Source: Chroococcidiopsidaceae cyanobacterium YX2bin18 (GTDB lineage Bacteria > Cyanobacteriota > Cyanobacteriia > Cyanobacteriales > Chroococcidiopsidaceae). From it: 64,000 bases of DNA. The stretch is from the NCBI GenBank assembly GCA_030446505.1, contig JAUJND010000006.1, positions 1 to 64,000 on the forward strand, given 5' to 3'. A program made the translations under genes and the position numbers. Below are positions 20,637 to 30,516 of the stretch, one piece after another. The notes under the pieces are model-generated. The model ran no database searches. It was not told the DNA's origin and was given only the letters and a program-made list of their open reading frames with translations. Numbering within the stretch: the stretch's first letter is position 1; each line of letters begins with the position of its first letter.

Positions 20637-21197
20637 ATGGTACAAGTACCATCCAAAGTGACATTGGAAGAGTTTCTGCAACAACCAGAAACGAAACCTG
20701 CCAGTGAGTACATTGATGGTCAAGCTATTCAAAAACCCATGCCACAAGGGAAACATAGTACGGTTCAAGGAGAGCTTGTACCCACTATCAATCGTGTAGT
20801 GAAGTCTAAGCGCCTTGCTCGTGCGTTTCCTGAGTTGCGTTGTACCTTTGGCGGTCGTTCAACTGTACCCGACATTACGGTTTTTGTTTGGAGTCGAATT
20901 CCGCGTGATCAGAATGGGGAAGTGGCTAACACATTTCCCATTGCTCCAGATTGGACAATTGAAATCCTGTCTCCTGATCAAAGCCAAACAAAGGTAACGA
21001 AAAATATTCTTCATTGTCTGAAGTATGGGACTCAAATGGGTTGGTTGATTGATCCGGATGAGAAAACTGTATTTGTTTATCATCCCAAGCAAGAAACTGA
21101 GGTATTTGATCAGCCAGAGACGCTCCTCCCTGTGCCATCGTTTGCGAGTGAGCTACAGCTTACAGTGAAGGATGTGTTTGCTTGGTTGTTGGAGTGA
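20637..21197 (+). CDS. Uma2 family endonuclease
   Basis: VPDITVFVWSRIP...PDWTIEILSPDQSQTKVTKNILHCLKYGTQMGWLIDPDEKTVFVY. Confidence 0.88.
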   Translation: MVQVPSKVTLEEFLQQPETKPASEYIDGQAIQKPMPQGKHSTVQGELVPTINRVVKSKRLARAFPELRCTFGGRSTVPDITVFVWSRIPRDQNGEVANTFPIAPDWTIEILSPDQSQTKVTKNILHCLKYGTQMGWLIDPDEKTVFVYHPKQETEVFDQPETLLPVPSFASELQLTVKDVFAWLLE

Positions 21198-21231
21198 ACA
21201 TGAGCAGTTGTCAGCCACCTAACTTTACCTT

Positions 21232-21324
21232 TATAGCAGTCCTATTTCATTTATGAATGTGGTGCAGGCTTCTAGCTTGGACAGGCAGGATGCCCATCCC
21301 ACAAATCAAATCAGATTGCTATAT
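21232..21324. repeat. MITE-like repeat, copy 1 (TATAGCA termini)
   Basis: Near-identical to 33622-33716; imperfect terminal inverted repeats TATAGCAGTCCTATTTCATTTATG / CAAATCAAATCAGATTGCTATA. Confidence 0.65.
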
Positions 21325-21427
21325 TATGCACAGTATCCAGAAGAAATTGACCAAGTAATTGCTGACGAGAATGACTAGATTTTATTTAATGAATATACGA
21401 TAAAGTCCAAGCCTAGCCTTACCAAGT

Positions 21428-21655
21428 ATGGAATATCAAGATATTTGGCAGCAATTTACAACCTTGCCCCCTGATGCCCAAGCGTTAGTCGCAGACTTTA
21501 TTGCCTCTTTAAAGCAGCGCCATAACAAGTCGCAGTCTCCAAGGCAGCCTGAACAAAAGGATTGGCGATCAGATCCCTTCATTGGTCTTTGGCAAGACCA
21601 AGAAGATATGCAAGATAGTACCCAATGGGTTCGCACAACTTGTTCCTCAAAATAG
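21428..21655 (+). CDS. Antitoxin-like small protein upstream of a PIN-domain remnant
   Basis: VapB/DUF2281-like arrangement (MEYQDIWQQFTTLPPDAQALVADFIASLKQRH...DWRSDPFIGLWQDQEDMQDSTQWVR). Confidence 0.6.
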   Translation: MEYQDIWQQFTTLPPDAQALVADFIASLKQRHNKSQSPRQPEQKDWRSDPFIGLWQDQEDMQDSTQWVRTTCSSK

Positions 21656-21662
21656 CGTTAAA

Positions 21663-21794
21663 GTGGCGCAGCACATTTTAGTGGATGCTGATGTTTTGAT
21701 ATATGCTAGACGTGCTGTGGAAGTAGACGTTACTACAGAAAGGTTTGGACATCTTAGAAAAGGCAGAAATTTCCCTCTGCAACTACCTTTTTAA
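21663..21794 (+). pseudogene. Truncated PIN-domain toxin (VapC-like)
   Basis: KVAQHILVDADVLIYARRAVEVDV then loss of frame; ends in a stop overlapping the convergent parE-like stop. Confidence 0.6.
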
Positions 21795-22118
21795 TTATCT
21801 TGTTCCATATCCTCATCCAGAATTTCTAGGGTATCTCGTGCGCCATGAATGACTCGCAAAATTTCTACTCTTGAGTTGTTAAGGCGATAGAATACTCGGT
21901 GTTTTTAAATCCTTTTATAGCTTGCTGCCGTATACCAGCTAAATTGGGATTAGAAAACTGAATGAGTTTTCCCAGCCCTGGCATTTTAGCTAGTTGTTTG
22001 AATGTTTTTCTGCTGCTGCTAGAAAGCGATCCGATGCATCTAGGTTATCTTCTGAAATGTAGGTTGCTAGTTCAAGCAAATCATAGATAACTTGCGGTCG
22101 TTTATTGACTTCGCCCAT
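21791..22118 (-). pseudogene. ParE/RelE-type toxin, frameshifted
   Basis: Manual reading: MGEVNKRPQVIYDLLELATYISEDNLDASDRFLAAAEK/TFKQLAKMPGLGKLIQFSNPNLAGIRQQAIKGFKN/HRVFYRLNNSRVEILRVIHGARDTLEILDEDMEQDN. Confidence 0.75.
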
Positions 22119-22387
22119 CAGATCTCAATTGAACCTTGTTGCTTGGCAATTCTCTTACGCACGGTTTGACGGATATCTTCCCAATCTTGAGCAGTTATTG
22201 GAGTTGCAGTTCCAGAGTCTAAACCTTCCAATAATAGAGCTTCCAAACGTTCTTGGGCTTTGCGCTTCTGATCTTTACGAACCAACTCACGAAAATACTC
22301 GCTGACCGTGCTGTAATTACCGCTAGCTACCTGTTCCTCTATATATGCTCGCATAGAGTCGGGCAGAGAAATGTTCATGCTTTTCAT
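22118..22387 (-). CDS. ParD-type antitoxin
   Basis: MKSMNISLPDSMRAYIEEQVASGNYSTVSEYFRELVRKDQKRKAQERLEALLLEGL; TGATG overlap with parE-like gene. Confidence 0.88.
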   Translation of the reverse strand: MKSMNISLPDSMRAYIEEQVASGNYSTVSEYFRELVRKDQKRKAQERLEALLLEGLDSGTATPITAQDWEDIRQTVRKRIAKQQGSIEI

Positions 22388-22412
22388 AAGTTTTTACCCA
22401 ATTAACTTCCCC

Positions 22413-22514
22413 AGGACTTACGCAGTTGGACGCAGTAATGTCATTCTGAGCGGTAGCGAAGAATCTCTGGGATGCTTCACTGCGTTCAGCATGACATTCA
22501 ACTGCTTAACTCCT
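22413..22514. repeat. MITE-like palindromic element (AGGACTTACGCAGTTG termini)
   Basis: Inverted termini AGGACTTACGCAGTTG / CAACTGCTTAACTCCT (14/16 match) around GTCATTCTGAGCGGTAGCGAAGAATCTC. Confidence 0.55.
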
Positions 22515-22583
22515 ATTCCCCTAACCATTCTGGCAATTTTTGTCATTTTATGCCATTAAAAGTCTCTAGGGAACAAAGCTGGG

Positions 22584-24788
22584 TCACTGACAGTAATTTC
22601 GCCACATCTGTTTGTAAGCTTTCTCCATCTCACGCGTAAACTGCTTACCATTCCATAAGGGTGCTGTTTGACGCGATCGCCGCAGTTGCCAAGAAATCTG
22701 TTGCCGCAGAGCCGGATCTTTCCCCAAGCGCACTCCCCACTCCACATATTCTGCATCTGTCCAAGCAATCCCTTCAGTTACGCCAACATTGATCATCATT
22801 GTGTAGCTGTTACGAGCGGCAAATTGCTGCCCTACTCGTGTTACCAAGGGAATGCCCATCCACAGAGTTTCTAGAGTTGTTGTAGCACCGTTGTAAGGAT
22901 AGGTATCGAGAACCACATCGGCAATGCCTAAATTTGCGCGGTGAACTGCCTCTGAAGGAGCATCTGGGAGAAATCGCAGGCGATCGCCATCTACACCTTC
23001 TGCTTCCGCTATTTGGTCAAAAAAGCTTTTAATTGATTCTTTATCAGATAAACCCTTAATTAAAAAGTAGCTGTTAGGCACTTGCTTAAGAATTGCATTT
23101 GCAGTCGCACCGTATCGGGATGCTGCTTGTAGCCTCGCTGAGTGCAGAGATATACTACAGCATCACTGGGAATATCCAGATGATCGCGGCGGAGAGTTGG
23201 TACTGCAACCTCAAAACCATCAACGGCTATATATGTTTGGGGCAACCGCCAGATTTTTTCTGTGTAATCTTTGAGCAGACTCCGGCAAAACATAAGGATC
23301 AGCAATAAAGTAATCAATACCTGGAATTCCCGAAGCATCCCAGCCTAGCCAAGTGACTTGAATTGGAGCGGGTTTTAAGCGCCATGATTTCACAAGTCAT
23401 ATCCAGCGTGATGCTATCAAGATCAATTAAAATATCAATCTCATCCTGGTAAATTTGTTCGGCAATTTCCTGACCTTCCCCCCACCTTTATATGCTTGAT
23501 CTACTTGATTGACATACCAGTCTTGTAAGGGGTCGTTAATCTGTTTATAGTTAATAAAATAGGCATTAATTTTAAAGTGATCGCGGTCATGATGCTGAAA
23601 TATCCATCGCGCCAGCCAGCCTACAGAATGCCTTGAAAAGCAATGTGACACATAGCCAATCTTTAAAGGCTTAGTTCGACTTGATACTGATTTCTGACAG
23701 TATCGTGCCTGTTCTTTTGCATACGTTTGCACATTATTCTGGCAAAGCCTACTCACTTGATTTTGAATGTATCTGCTATTTATTGGTTCATCCGCAAAGT
23801 AAGGCACAAAATACGTGGAATTAAACAGGCATACTGCCGTGCCTAGATCCGGTAGTTTTGGTTGTTCTTCTATCAGCGACAACAACAGTGACTTGTGCAG
23901 ATGTAAGGCTAAACAAGCTTCTTTCCAGTATCCGCCTGCACCCATTAACCCACGCAGTAGCAAATGATTCGCATACACCTTCTGGGGCAATGTTTGCGAT
24001 ACAGAATAATACACCTTGGCTATCTCTATCCCTTTGGAATAATCACCAGCATTTTGATAGAAAGCAGACAGGTATTGCAATATCTTGGTATCGTCGGTAT
24101 TTAAACGTAAACATACCTCAAGGAAGCCTGCCGCCAAGTTAGGTTGCTTTGCTGAATGAGCAATCTCGATTGATGCTGGTATCAAGATGTCAATAAAATT
24201 TTGAGGCTCTTTAATGTGAGCTACACAGGCTGTGGCAAATTCTAATGTTGACGGGTGCAAAGGTGCGTCATCTAAAACACTTTGCAACACTTGTAATAAT
24301 AGCTCCTGCTCTACTTCTAGCAGCAATTCCGACTGGAGCAAATCAATGATGCCGAAAGAAGTCAACTCCTCGCCAGTAAAATTCTCCAGCTTGATCGTTA
24401 AATCAATGAGATGCAGCAGGTTATTAATATTTGTAGGACTGATTTCTCGCCCATGCTGTCGAATTGCCCAAGCAACTGAGTACTCTGCCAGTGCTTCCCG
24501 TCGCTGGGCTTCAGTTTGCAGAACTTGCATCAGTTCCACTGCCCACAAATCAACTTGTTCCGGCTCCCCATCTTCCATTCCCATCAGCCAAGTTATCTGT
24601 GCTTCTGCTTCTTGCCCTTGTAACAGCAACAGCAGCCCCAAATGCCAATAGTGAGACTTTAGTTCAGGTTCTGCTTCAATAGCTTGCTCATACAAACTTG
24701 CAGCCTTATCGTAGCTCCCTCGAATTAAATATTGCTCAGCTTGCTGCTGCAAATTAGCTGATTCAGTAGAAGCAGATTCAAGAGTCAT
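22584..24788 (-). CDS. TPR - GT41 (O-GlcNAc transferase/SPINDLY-like) protein, split by frameshifts
   Basis: N-terminal TPRs (24788-23427), KPLKIGYVSHCFSRHSVGWLARWIFQHHD, then ADVVLDTYPYNGATTTLETLWMGIPLVTRVGQQFAARNSYTMM. Confidence 0.85.
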
Positions 24789-24905
24789 AAACTCAAAAAT
24801 TATTAATCTTTGTAGTAAAGGCGTGACTTAAAAAAGTGGGTAGTATTTACTACCCACTTCTATCAAAACTTCAGCCAACAATACTAGAGCTAGGCTTCAT
24901 TACTT

Positions 24906-25433
24906 TTACTTCAGAGCTGAGAAGCCAGTGGGGCATGAACCATTGTTTGTTGCAACACCAGGAATTGCTGTTGTACCAACTTTATCAGCTTCACACAAAA
25001 CTGCCTGGGTGGTTGCTGCATCGGCGGTTGGTGTTATCAAATATGTAAGACCAAGATAGGACTTGAGAGCGGCCTGTTTAGAAGTTGCCCGATTGTTGGC
25101 AACAGCACTGGTTCCAATCGTCGTCGTTGCATCAACAGCGTATGTATAGTTTTCAGTTGAAGTTTTGATGCCTATGCCTAAAGTATCTACAGTACTTGCG
25201 AACGAACTGTTCTCCAGATAAAATGCCTGCTGCGCTCGGTTCATTGAGCCAGCATACTGTTTCGCTTCCGATTGTTTGCCCTTGTTAGCTTGGTTAAGGA
25301 AGGAAGGTAGGGCAATAGCGGACAAAATACCAATAATGATGATCACGACGAGTAATTCAATCAGTGTGAAACCCTCGTCCTTTCTCTTTAGAGTCAAATG
25401 TTGCAGGAATTTAGCTTTTAGTTCGGTCTTCAT
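24906..25433 (-). CDS. Type IV pilin-like protein (PilA-type, G/H subunit class)
   Basis: Prepilin motif DEGFTLIELLVVIIIIGILSAIALPSFLNQANKGKQSEAKQYAGSMNRAQQAFYLENSSFA. Confidence 0.9.
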   Translation of the reverse strand: MKTELKAKFLQHLTLKRKDEGFTLIELLVVIIIIGILSAIALPSFLNQANKGKQSEAKQYAGSMNRAQQAFYLENSSFASTVDTLGIGIKTSTENYTYAVDATTTIGTSAVANNRATSKQAALKSYLGLTYLITPTADAATTQAVLCEADKVGTTAIPGVATNNGSCPTGFSALK

Positions 25434-25574
25434 AGTTTTCCTGGGGCTGGGGGATTCATGATTACTATCTTCTAGAGTTAACTTGCCCACTTCCGCCGCT
25501 TTTCCTATCACCCCAACAAAAATTCAGTATATCTACTTGGTTAGCCAGCCCACTGACCAAAGACAGCGCTATTC

Positions 25575-25817
25575 TTAGGTAAATATCCGCTTACAATCTT
25601 TGCATTCATACCGTTGTCTACTATAGCGATCGCTCCCTCGCTTCCTATTATCTCCCCCACAATAAGGACAGTTTTGGGTAGGAGCAAGCTGAGGTCTACC
25701 CACGCTCAGAGCTTTATCTACAAACTGATAACCGCAACTTTTACAAATTTTGGCTGGTTTCCCCCGACGAGTTCCAGCTTTACTGATTGATGTGGAGTTG
25801 CACTTAGGACACTCCAT
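25575..25817 (-). CDS. Double zinc-ribbon protein, IS1/InsA-like zinc-binding domain
   Basis: MECPKCNSTSISKAGTRRGKPAKICKSCGYQFV and CPYCGGDNRKRGSDRYSRQRYECKDCKRIF. Confidence 0.6.
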   Translation of the reverse strand: MECPKCNSTSISKAGTRRGKPAKICKSCGYQFVDKALSVGRPQLAPTQNCPYCGGDNRKRGSDRYSRQRYECKDCKRIFT

Positions 25818-26085
25818 GATTATCCTGCTCCAATCGATTAACTCGACGCTCAAGAGTTGTTAATCTACTCAGTAAATCTGAGCGATCTCCCTCTCCAGTT
25901 ATGGAATAACCAATTAGCTGCTCAATACGGCGCTCATGGCGTTGGCTAATTTCCTTAAGGTCTGTTACTGATTCCCTTAGTTCAGAGGTAGATTCCCTTA
26001 GTTCAGAGATATCTTGACCTAATCGATCTAAAGAACTATCAAACCTTAACTGCGAGTTTTGTAACTCTTTCTGAACCAGAAATGT
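25804..26085 (-). pseudogene. Coiled-coil ORF without visible start, overlapping the zinc-ribbon gene
   Basis: Open minus-strand frame: VQKELQNSQLRFDSSLDRLGQDISELRESTSELRESVTDLKEISQRHERRIEQLIG...LTTLERRVNRLEQDNHGVS*. Confidence 0.45.
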
Positions 26086-26099
26086 TGAACTGTGTTATA

Positions 26100-27160
26100 A
26101 AACTTTACATAACAACTTACACTACCTCAGTTTCAAGCCAATTTGTTTAATCAGAAACAATTCGTTCTATCCAATGTATATAACTGATTTCTTGACACAT
26201 ACAAGCTTGAAGATAGCGAAGTTTATCTAGTAGCTTATCTCCCCATTCCTGGGGAATCTCTACTAGCTGTAATATTAAGTAAGCAATTAAGGTGGCATAA
26301 ATTTGTATAGCTATCCCATTGACATTCTTAGTAATTAGCTTGTCCAGTTTTAAGTGCATTTTTAAAACTTCCATAACAACTCAATCCCCCAACGGCAGCG
26401 ATAAATATTCATCACTTGTTCATCGCTAACAGCCATTGCTCCTGACGGCGGTAAGTTCGTGACTAAACGATACTCTACTTTTGTCTCTAGGTCGCAAAAA
26501 TTTACGACTCGATACACCCCAGAGTGCTTGCCAGTTCCTACTCGCACTTTTGCCGATTCTTTATCAAAGTCTAGCTTGTAGTTTTGACTAATTCTTAGCA
26601 CAAAATGTTTAGCCGACTTGGAGGTTTTTCTCAAAAACTTTAAACTAGCAAATCCTCTATCCATGACTCCTATAGCAGTTGGCGGCAAAGCATCTATCAT
26701 CTGGGAGCCATAATTGTAGTCATGGTCATTCCCAAAGTTAATTAGGTTGTCTGCTGTTGCTTTACTCTCTAAGTTCAAACAGCTAAACAGCTTCACTTGA
26801 TGGTATCCCTGGAGCCATAGCAACTTGCTAGTTAAAGTAATAGTAGTGGAATCAATCGGGCAAATTGCATAGTTATTGCTGCCAATCCGACCGGACACAC
26901 GCTGATTCAGCTTTTGATAAATTTGGCGGAATACTTCTTGACTTCGGCACTGACTTGCTCGAGAAAGTTGAAATGTCTGCGGCAAATCCTGTGCCGTTCA
27001 ATCGCTTAAACAAATCCCTCATACTGGTCAAACTCTTATCCATTGCATAACCAAGCCAACATTCAACGAACAGGCGTGTGTTCAGGACTGGATAATCATT
27101 TTTAGGTAGGTCTTTTAACAAACCCTTGACAATCTTGGCAAACGAGAGTACCATGCGTAG
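26100..27160 (-). mobile_element. IS4-like insertion sequence, transposase frameshifted
   Basis: DDE transposase pieces: ICPIDSTTITLTSKLLW, TAIGVMDRGFASLKFLRK, YRCRWGIELLWKF, then C-terminal piece; three ORFs in different frames. Confidence 0.8.
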
Positions 27161-27693
27161 CTAACAATAATTAATCAGTTACAGCCTAAAAGTTATCACT
27201 TTTTGGGCTGCTTTTTTATCGCAAATTCCTAACATTCAACACTTCTGTTTCTGAACTGCCAACATTCCTTCAATTGTGCGTTGGATTTCTTCTGGGGTCA
27301 TAATTACCTCATAAGCTTGATATTACTATTGTGTACTCAAGGTAATATGCAATACCTCAAGATACTTAAGGAAGTTGCCTAAATTTGCAGTTGCAATCGC
27401 AAATTAAAACTTGATACCATTTATTAGTGTCATAACATAGTTGCACATAACGGAAGAACGAGAGGCACTTACAGTCCGTTTCCCAACACACTTGCTAGCT
27501 CAAATAAAATTGCACAAGTCAAGGAGAGTCCTGAATGACCTAATAATTAAGGCGCTGGAGAGAAGTGCGCTACCGTCAAGGACTGGCAGCTCATCACAGA
27601 ATTATCGCTAGACGCGAAAAAATCAGGAAAAGACCGGAACTCAACCAAATTCCACAAACTTGATTCGCCAACTTAGAGAAGGCAAGGCACGTT

Positions 27694-28131
27694 ATGACTA
27701 GAGCTTTATGTTTGGATACTAGCGTTTTGATTCAGTACCTTACTCCTGGAAGAACTCCAAACCCAGGCAGAAGCTCTAGTGCTAGAAGCAGTAGAAACAC
27801 AGTTAGGCTGGTTGCTCCAGCGTTTGCTTGGGCAGAAATAGGCTCTGTACTTCGCAAAAAAAACACGGATTAATCTACTTTCCCCAGAGCAAAAGGATTG
27901 TTTCGACGACTTCTGCCAATTACCCATCGACTACATTGACACTGACCAAATTAGGGCAAGAGCTTGGGACATTGCTCAACAATATCAAATGCGCGCTCTA
28001 TACGATGCAGCATTCTCGCCTGTGCGGAATCTGTTGGCGGGGATTGTCAGTTTTGGACATTACTCGACAAAACTCTGCTGAATCAATTAGGTCTGGCTAG
28101 ACCCGTATATGTTAGAGAACTAGGAGTGTAG
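27694..28131 (+). pseudogene. PIN-domain toxin (VapC-like), frameshifted; degraded antitoxin upstream (~27538-27699)
   Basis: Manual reading: MTRALCLDTSVLIQYLTP../EALVLEAVETQL/RLVAPAFAWAEIGSVLRKKT/INLLSPEQKDCFDDFCQLPIDYIDTDQIRARAWDIAQQYQMRALYDAAF/...LLNQLGLARPVYVRELGV*. Confidence 0.7.
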
Positions 28132-28500
28132 TTGACATCCTCACCGCCGTAGAACGGCAGTGATTCCCAAATCTCACGATTTGAGTTTTGCTTTCTTAGC
28201 AACTGCCTCTACTCCCTGAAGAAGATTTGGTCTTACGTTCGCTCCACAGACTATCCCCGCAAGCCCTGCGGTTCTTATGTGTCGAATACCAAAAAGGAAT
28301 TCTTATGTACTGTTGTGATTCGAGGGATGTTTACCATTGCCCCGTCATCTTTTCCCGGTCTACCGATTTTTCTGCGCCACTACAAAATCTTGTAGTTTTG
28401 GTGTTAGGCTTTCTGTCTCCATCGTCGCGGGTGGGTCAAAGACCATGTATATTTTAGCACGAAAGATCAGGTCCGTGCTACAAACACGGGGTTTCCACCC
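28132..28500 (-). mobile_element. tnpB-less IS200/IS605-like relic with both hairpin ends
   Basis: RE-like gttgacatcctcaccgccgtagaacggcagtgattcccaaatctcacgatttg; LE-like cacgaaagatcaggtccgtgctacaaacacggggtttcc; interior too short for tnpB. Confidence 0.55.
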
Positions 28501-28550
28501 ACAAATTCAGATGACTGAAAATAGACATAGATGCTTTGGCAACTTCACCC

Positions 28551-28733
28551 ATGACAGCCATCACTCTAAATTTCCACTCAGTTGTTGATTTAACAGACGA
28601 GCAATTTAGCAAGCTTTGTCAGGCAAATCCAGATATCAAATTGGAGCGCACTGCCAAAGGAGAATTAATTGTACAGCGATCGCTTCTTAGTCCAAAAGAT
28701 AATATGCCTGTAATATATTGTGCGCTCCCATAA
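28551..28733 (+). pseudogene. Uma2 family 5' fragment
   Basis: MTAITLNFHSVVDLTDEQFSKLCQANPDIKLERTAKGELIV then unrelated tail. Confidence 0.7.
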
Positions 28734-28875
28734 TTCACTCAAGGCACTTACTAATATAAACCGCATGAATCACCCACCGTAATTTAGAATACAATCTTAT
28801 TTGTGCTTGTGTGTACATTGTCGGCACCAAAAGGCATACTGTTAGTTAAAAAGCGAAATTAAATAGAACTTGATT

Positions 28876-29158
28876 ATGTCAGACTCTAAGGTAAAAGGTA
28901 GCAGAATTGATTTGGAGAGTTACTCAGGAACAAAAAGAGCTAGTAGAGCGTGCTGCGGCGCTCAAAGGAGTCTCCTTGAGTGCCTACACGCTATTTTATG
29001 TTTTACCAGCAGCCAAACAAGAAGTAGATTCCCATGAAAAGTTAGTTCTATCTAATCGTGACAGAGATTTGTTTATGTCAGTCATGGAAAATCCCCCAGA
29101 ACTGAAAGGAAAACTCAAATCTGCGATTGAGAAATATCGAGAGAAGTATGGAAAGTGA
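28876..29158 (+). CDS. DUF1778/TacA-type antitoxin, frameshifted near the start
   Basis: MSDSKVKGSRIDL / RVTQEQKELVERAAALKGVSLSAYTLFYVLPAAKQ. Confidence 0.75.
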
Positions 29159-29669
29159 TGGGGAAGTACGATGGGATTTTCAGCCAATTGATAAAAAGCA
29201 TCAGAGAAATTCTTTTGATTGTGGCTACCAAATTTTGAATGATTATCTTAAAAAATATGCCAGACAAAATCATATTAAAGGTATTGCTAAAACTTTTGTA
29301 GCTACTCCCGCGTCAGGCGGATTAAAAGTTGACGGTTACTATACAGCTAGCGCCAGCGTAATCGAATATGAGTTTATTCCCGACTCTTACCAACGCGGAA
29401 TGCCTGCTTATCCTATTCCAGCAATGTTAATTGGTAGGCTAGCTGTAGACAATTTAGCTAAAAGACAAGGTTTAGGTTCAGAACTATTAGTAGATACCCT
29501 TTATCGTGCCGTTCGTGCTTCCCAAGAAATTGGCATATTTGCAGTCAGAGTTGATGCTATAGATTTGAAGGCAAAGGAATTTTATTTAAAGCATGAGTTT
29601 ATTCCTTTTCAGGATGAAGAACTTTCACTTTTTCTACCAATGGAAACAATATTAAGAGAGTTTAGTTAA
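29148..29669 (+). CDS. GNAT-family toxin (TacT-like)
   Basis: GNAT acetyltransferase next to TacA-like antitoxin with 11-nt overlap; AMLIGRLAVDNLAKRQGLGSELLVDTLYRAV. Confidence 0.85.
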   Translation: MESDGEVRWDFQPIDKKHQRNSFDCGYQILNDYLKKYARQNHIKGIAKTFVATPASGGLKVDGYYTASASVIEYEFIPDSYQRGMPAYPIPAMLIGRLAVDNLAKRQGLGSELLVDTLYRAVRASQEIGIFAVRVDAIDLKAKEFYLKHEFIPFQDEELSLFLPMETILREFS

Positions 29670-29735
29670 TTGTTATGTTCAAAATTTATCTTGGTCTACA
29701 TCATATATAGATGCATTTGAAGGAGTTTCACCTAA

Positions 29736-30335
29736 ATGACTGCGATCGCCCTAGATTTAACCTCAGTTGTTGATTTAACAGACGAGCAGTTTAGCAAGCT
29801 TTGTCAGACGAATCCAGATATCAAATTAGAGCGCACTGCCAAAGGAGAATTAATCGTTATGCCGCCAACTGGGGGAGAGACAGGCGATCGCAACTCTGAA
29901 ATTAACTTTCAACTCAGAGCTTGGAACAAGCAGAACCTCTTAGGTAAAGTATTTGACTCTTCCACTGGATTTAAATTGCCTAATGGAGCAGACCGTTCCC
30001 CTGATGCTAGCTGGGTAAAGTTAGAGCGTTGGCAAGCATTGACCCCCGCTCAACGTCAAAAATTCCCTCCCTTAGCTCCTGACTTTGTAGTAGAACTACG
30101 CTCTGCTAGTGATGAAATCAAGCCATTGCAGAACAAAATGCAGGAGTACCGAGATAATGGCGTGCGCTTGGGTTGGCTGATCGATCCTCAAAATCAACAA
30201 GTTGAGATTTACCGCCAGGGACAAGATGTGGAAGTAGTGCGTATGCTGGAAGCGTCGGCAAAGCGATCGCCCTCCACTTTATCCGGCGAAGACGTGCTGC
30301 CAGGGTTTGTCTTGAATTTGCAAGATATTTGCTAA
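29736..30335 (+). CDS. Uma2 family endonuclease
   Basis: RSPDASWVKLERW...APDFVVELRSASDEIKPLQNKMQEYRDNGVRLGWLIDPQNQQVEIY. Confidence 0.9.
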   Translation: MTAIALDLTSVVDLTDEQFSKLCQTNPDIKLERTAKGELIVMPPTGGETGDRNSEINFQLRAWNKQNLLGKVFDSSTGFKLPNGADRSPDASWVKLERWQALTPAQRQKFPPLAPDFVVELRSASDEIKPLQNKMQEYRDNGVRLGWLIDPQNQQVEIYRQGQDVEVVRMLEASAKRSPSTLSGEDVLPGFVLNLQDIC

Positions 30336-30516
30336 CAGGCAGTAGCTATCCAAAGGCGCGTGAAGCGAAGCTATCCCGCAGGGAATCGCCTAGCTAGAAC
30401 AGAACCATTACAGCATTGTGCTTCGTTCAAATCTGAAGTGCGATCGCCTCAAACAATGAACTTGCATCCAGAAGTAGCACACAATAAACATAGATGCTTT
30501 TTTGGCAATTTTACCC

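Noticed and set aside
23858-24682. Plus-strand ORFs over the GT41 N-terminal region
   Set aside because: Antisense to a well-supported TPR/GT41 coding sequence; low-complexity translations.
25575-25817. Calling the zinc-ribbon ORF an IS1 transposase
   Set aside because: Only the zinc-binding region is present; no DDE/InsB portion follows.
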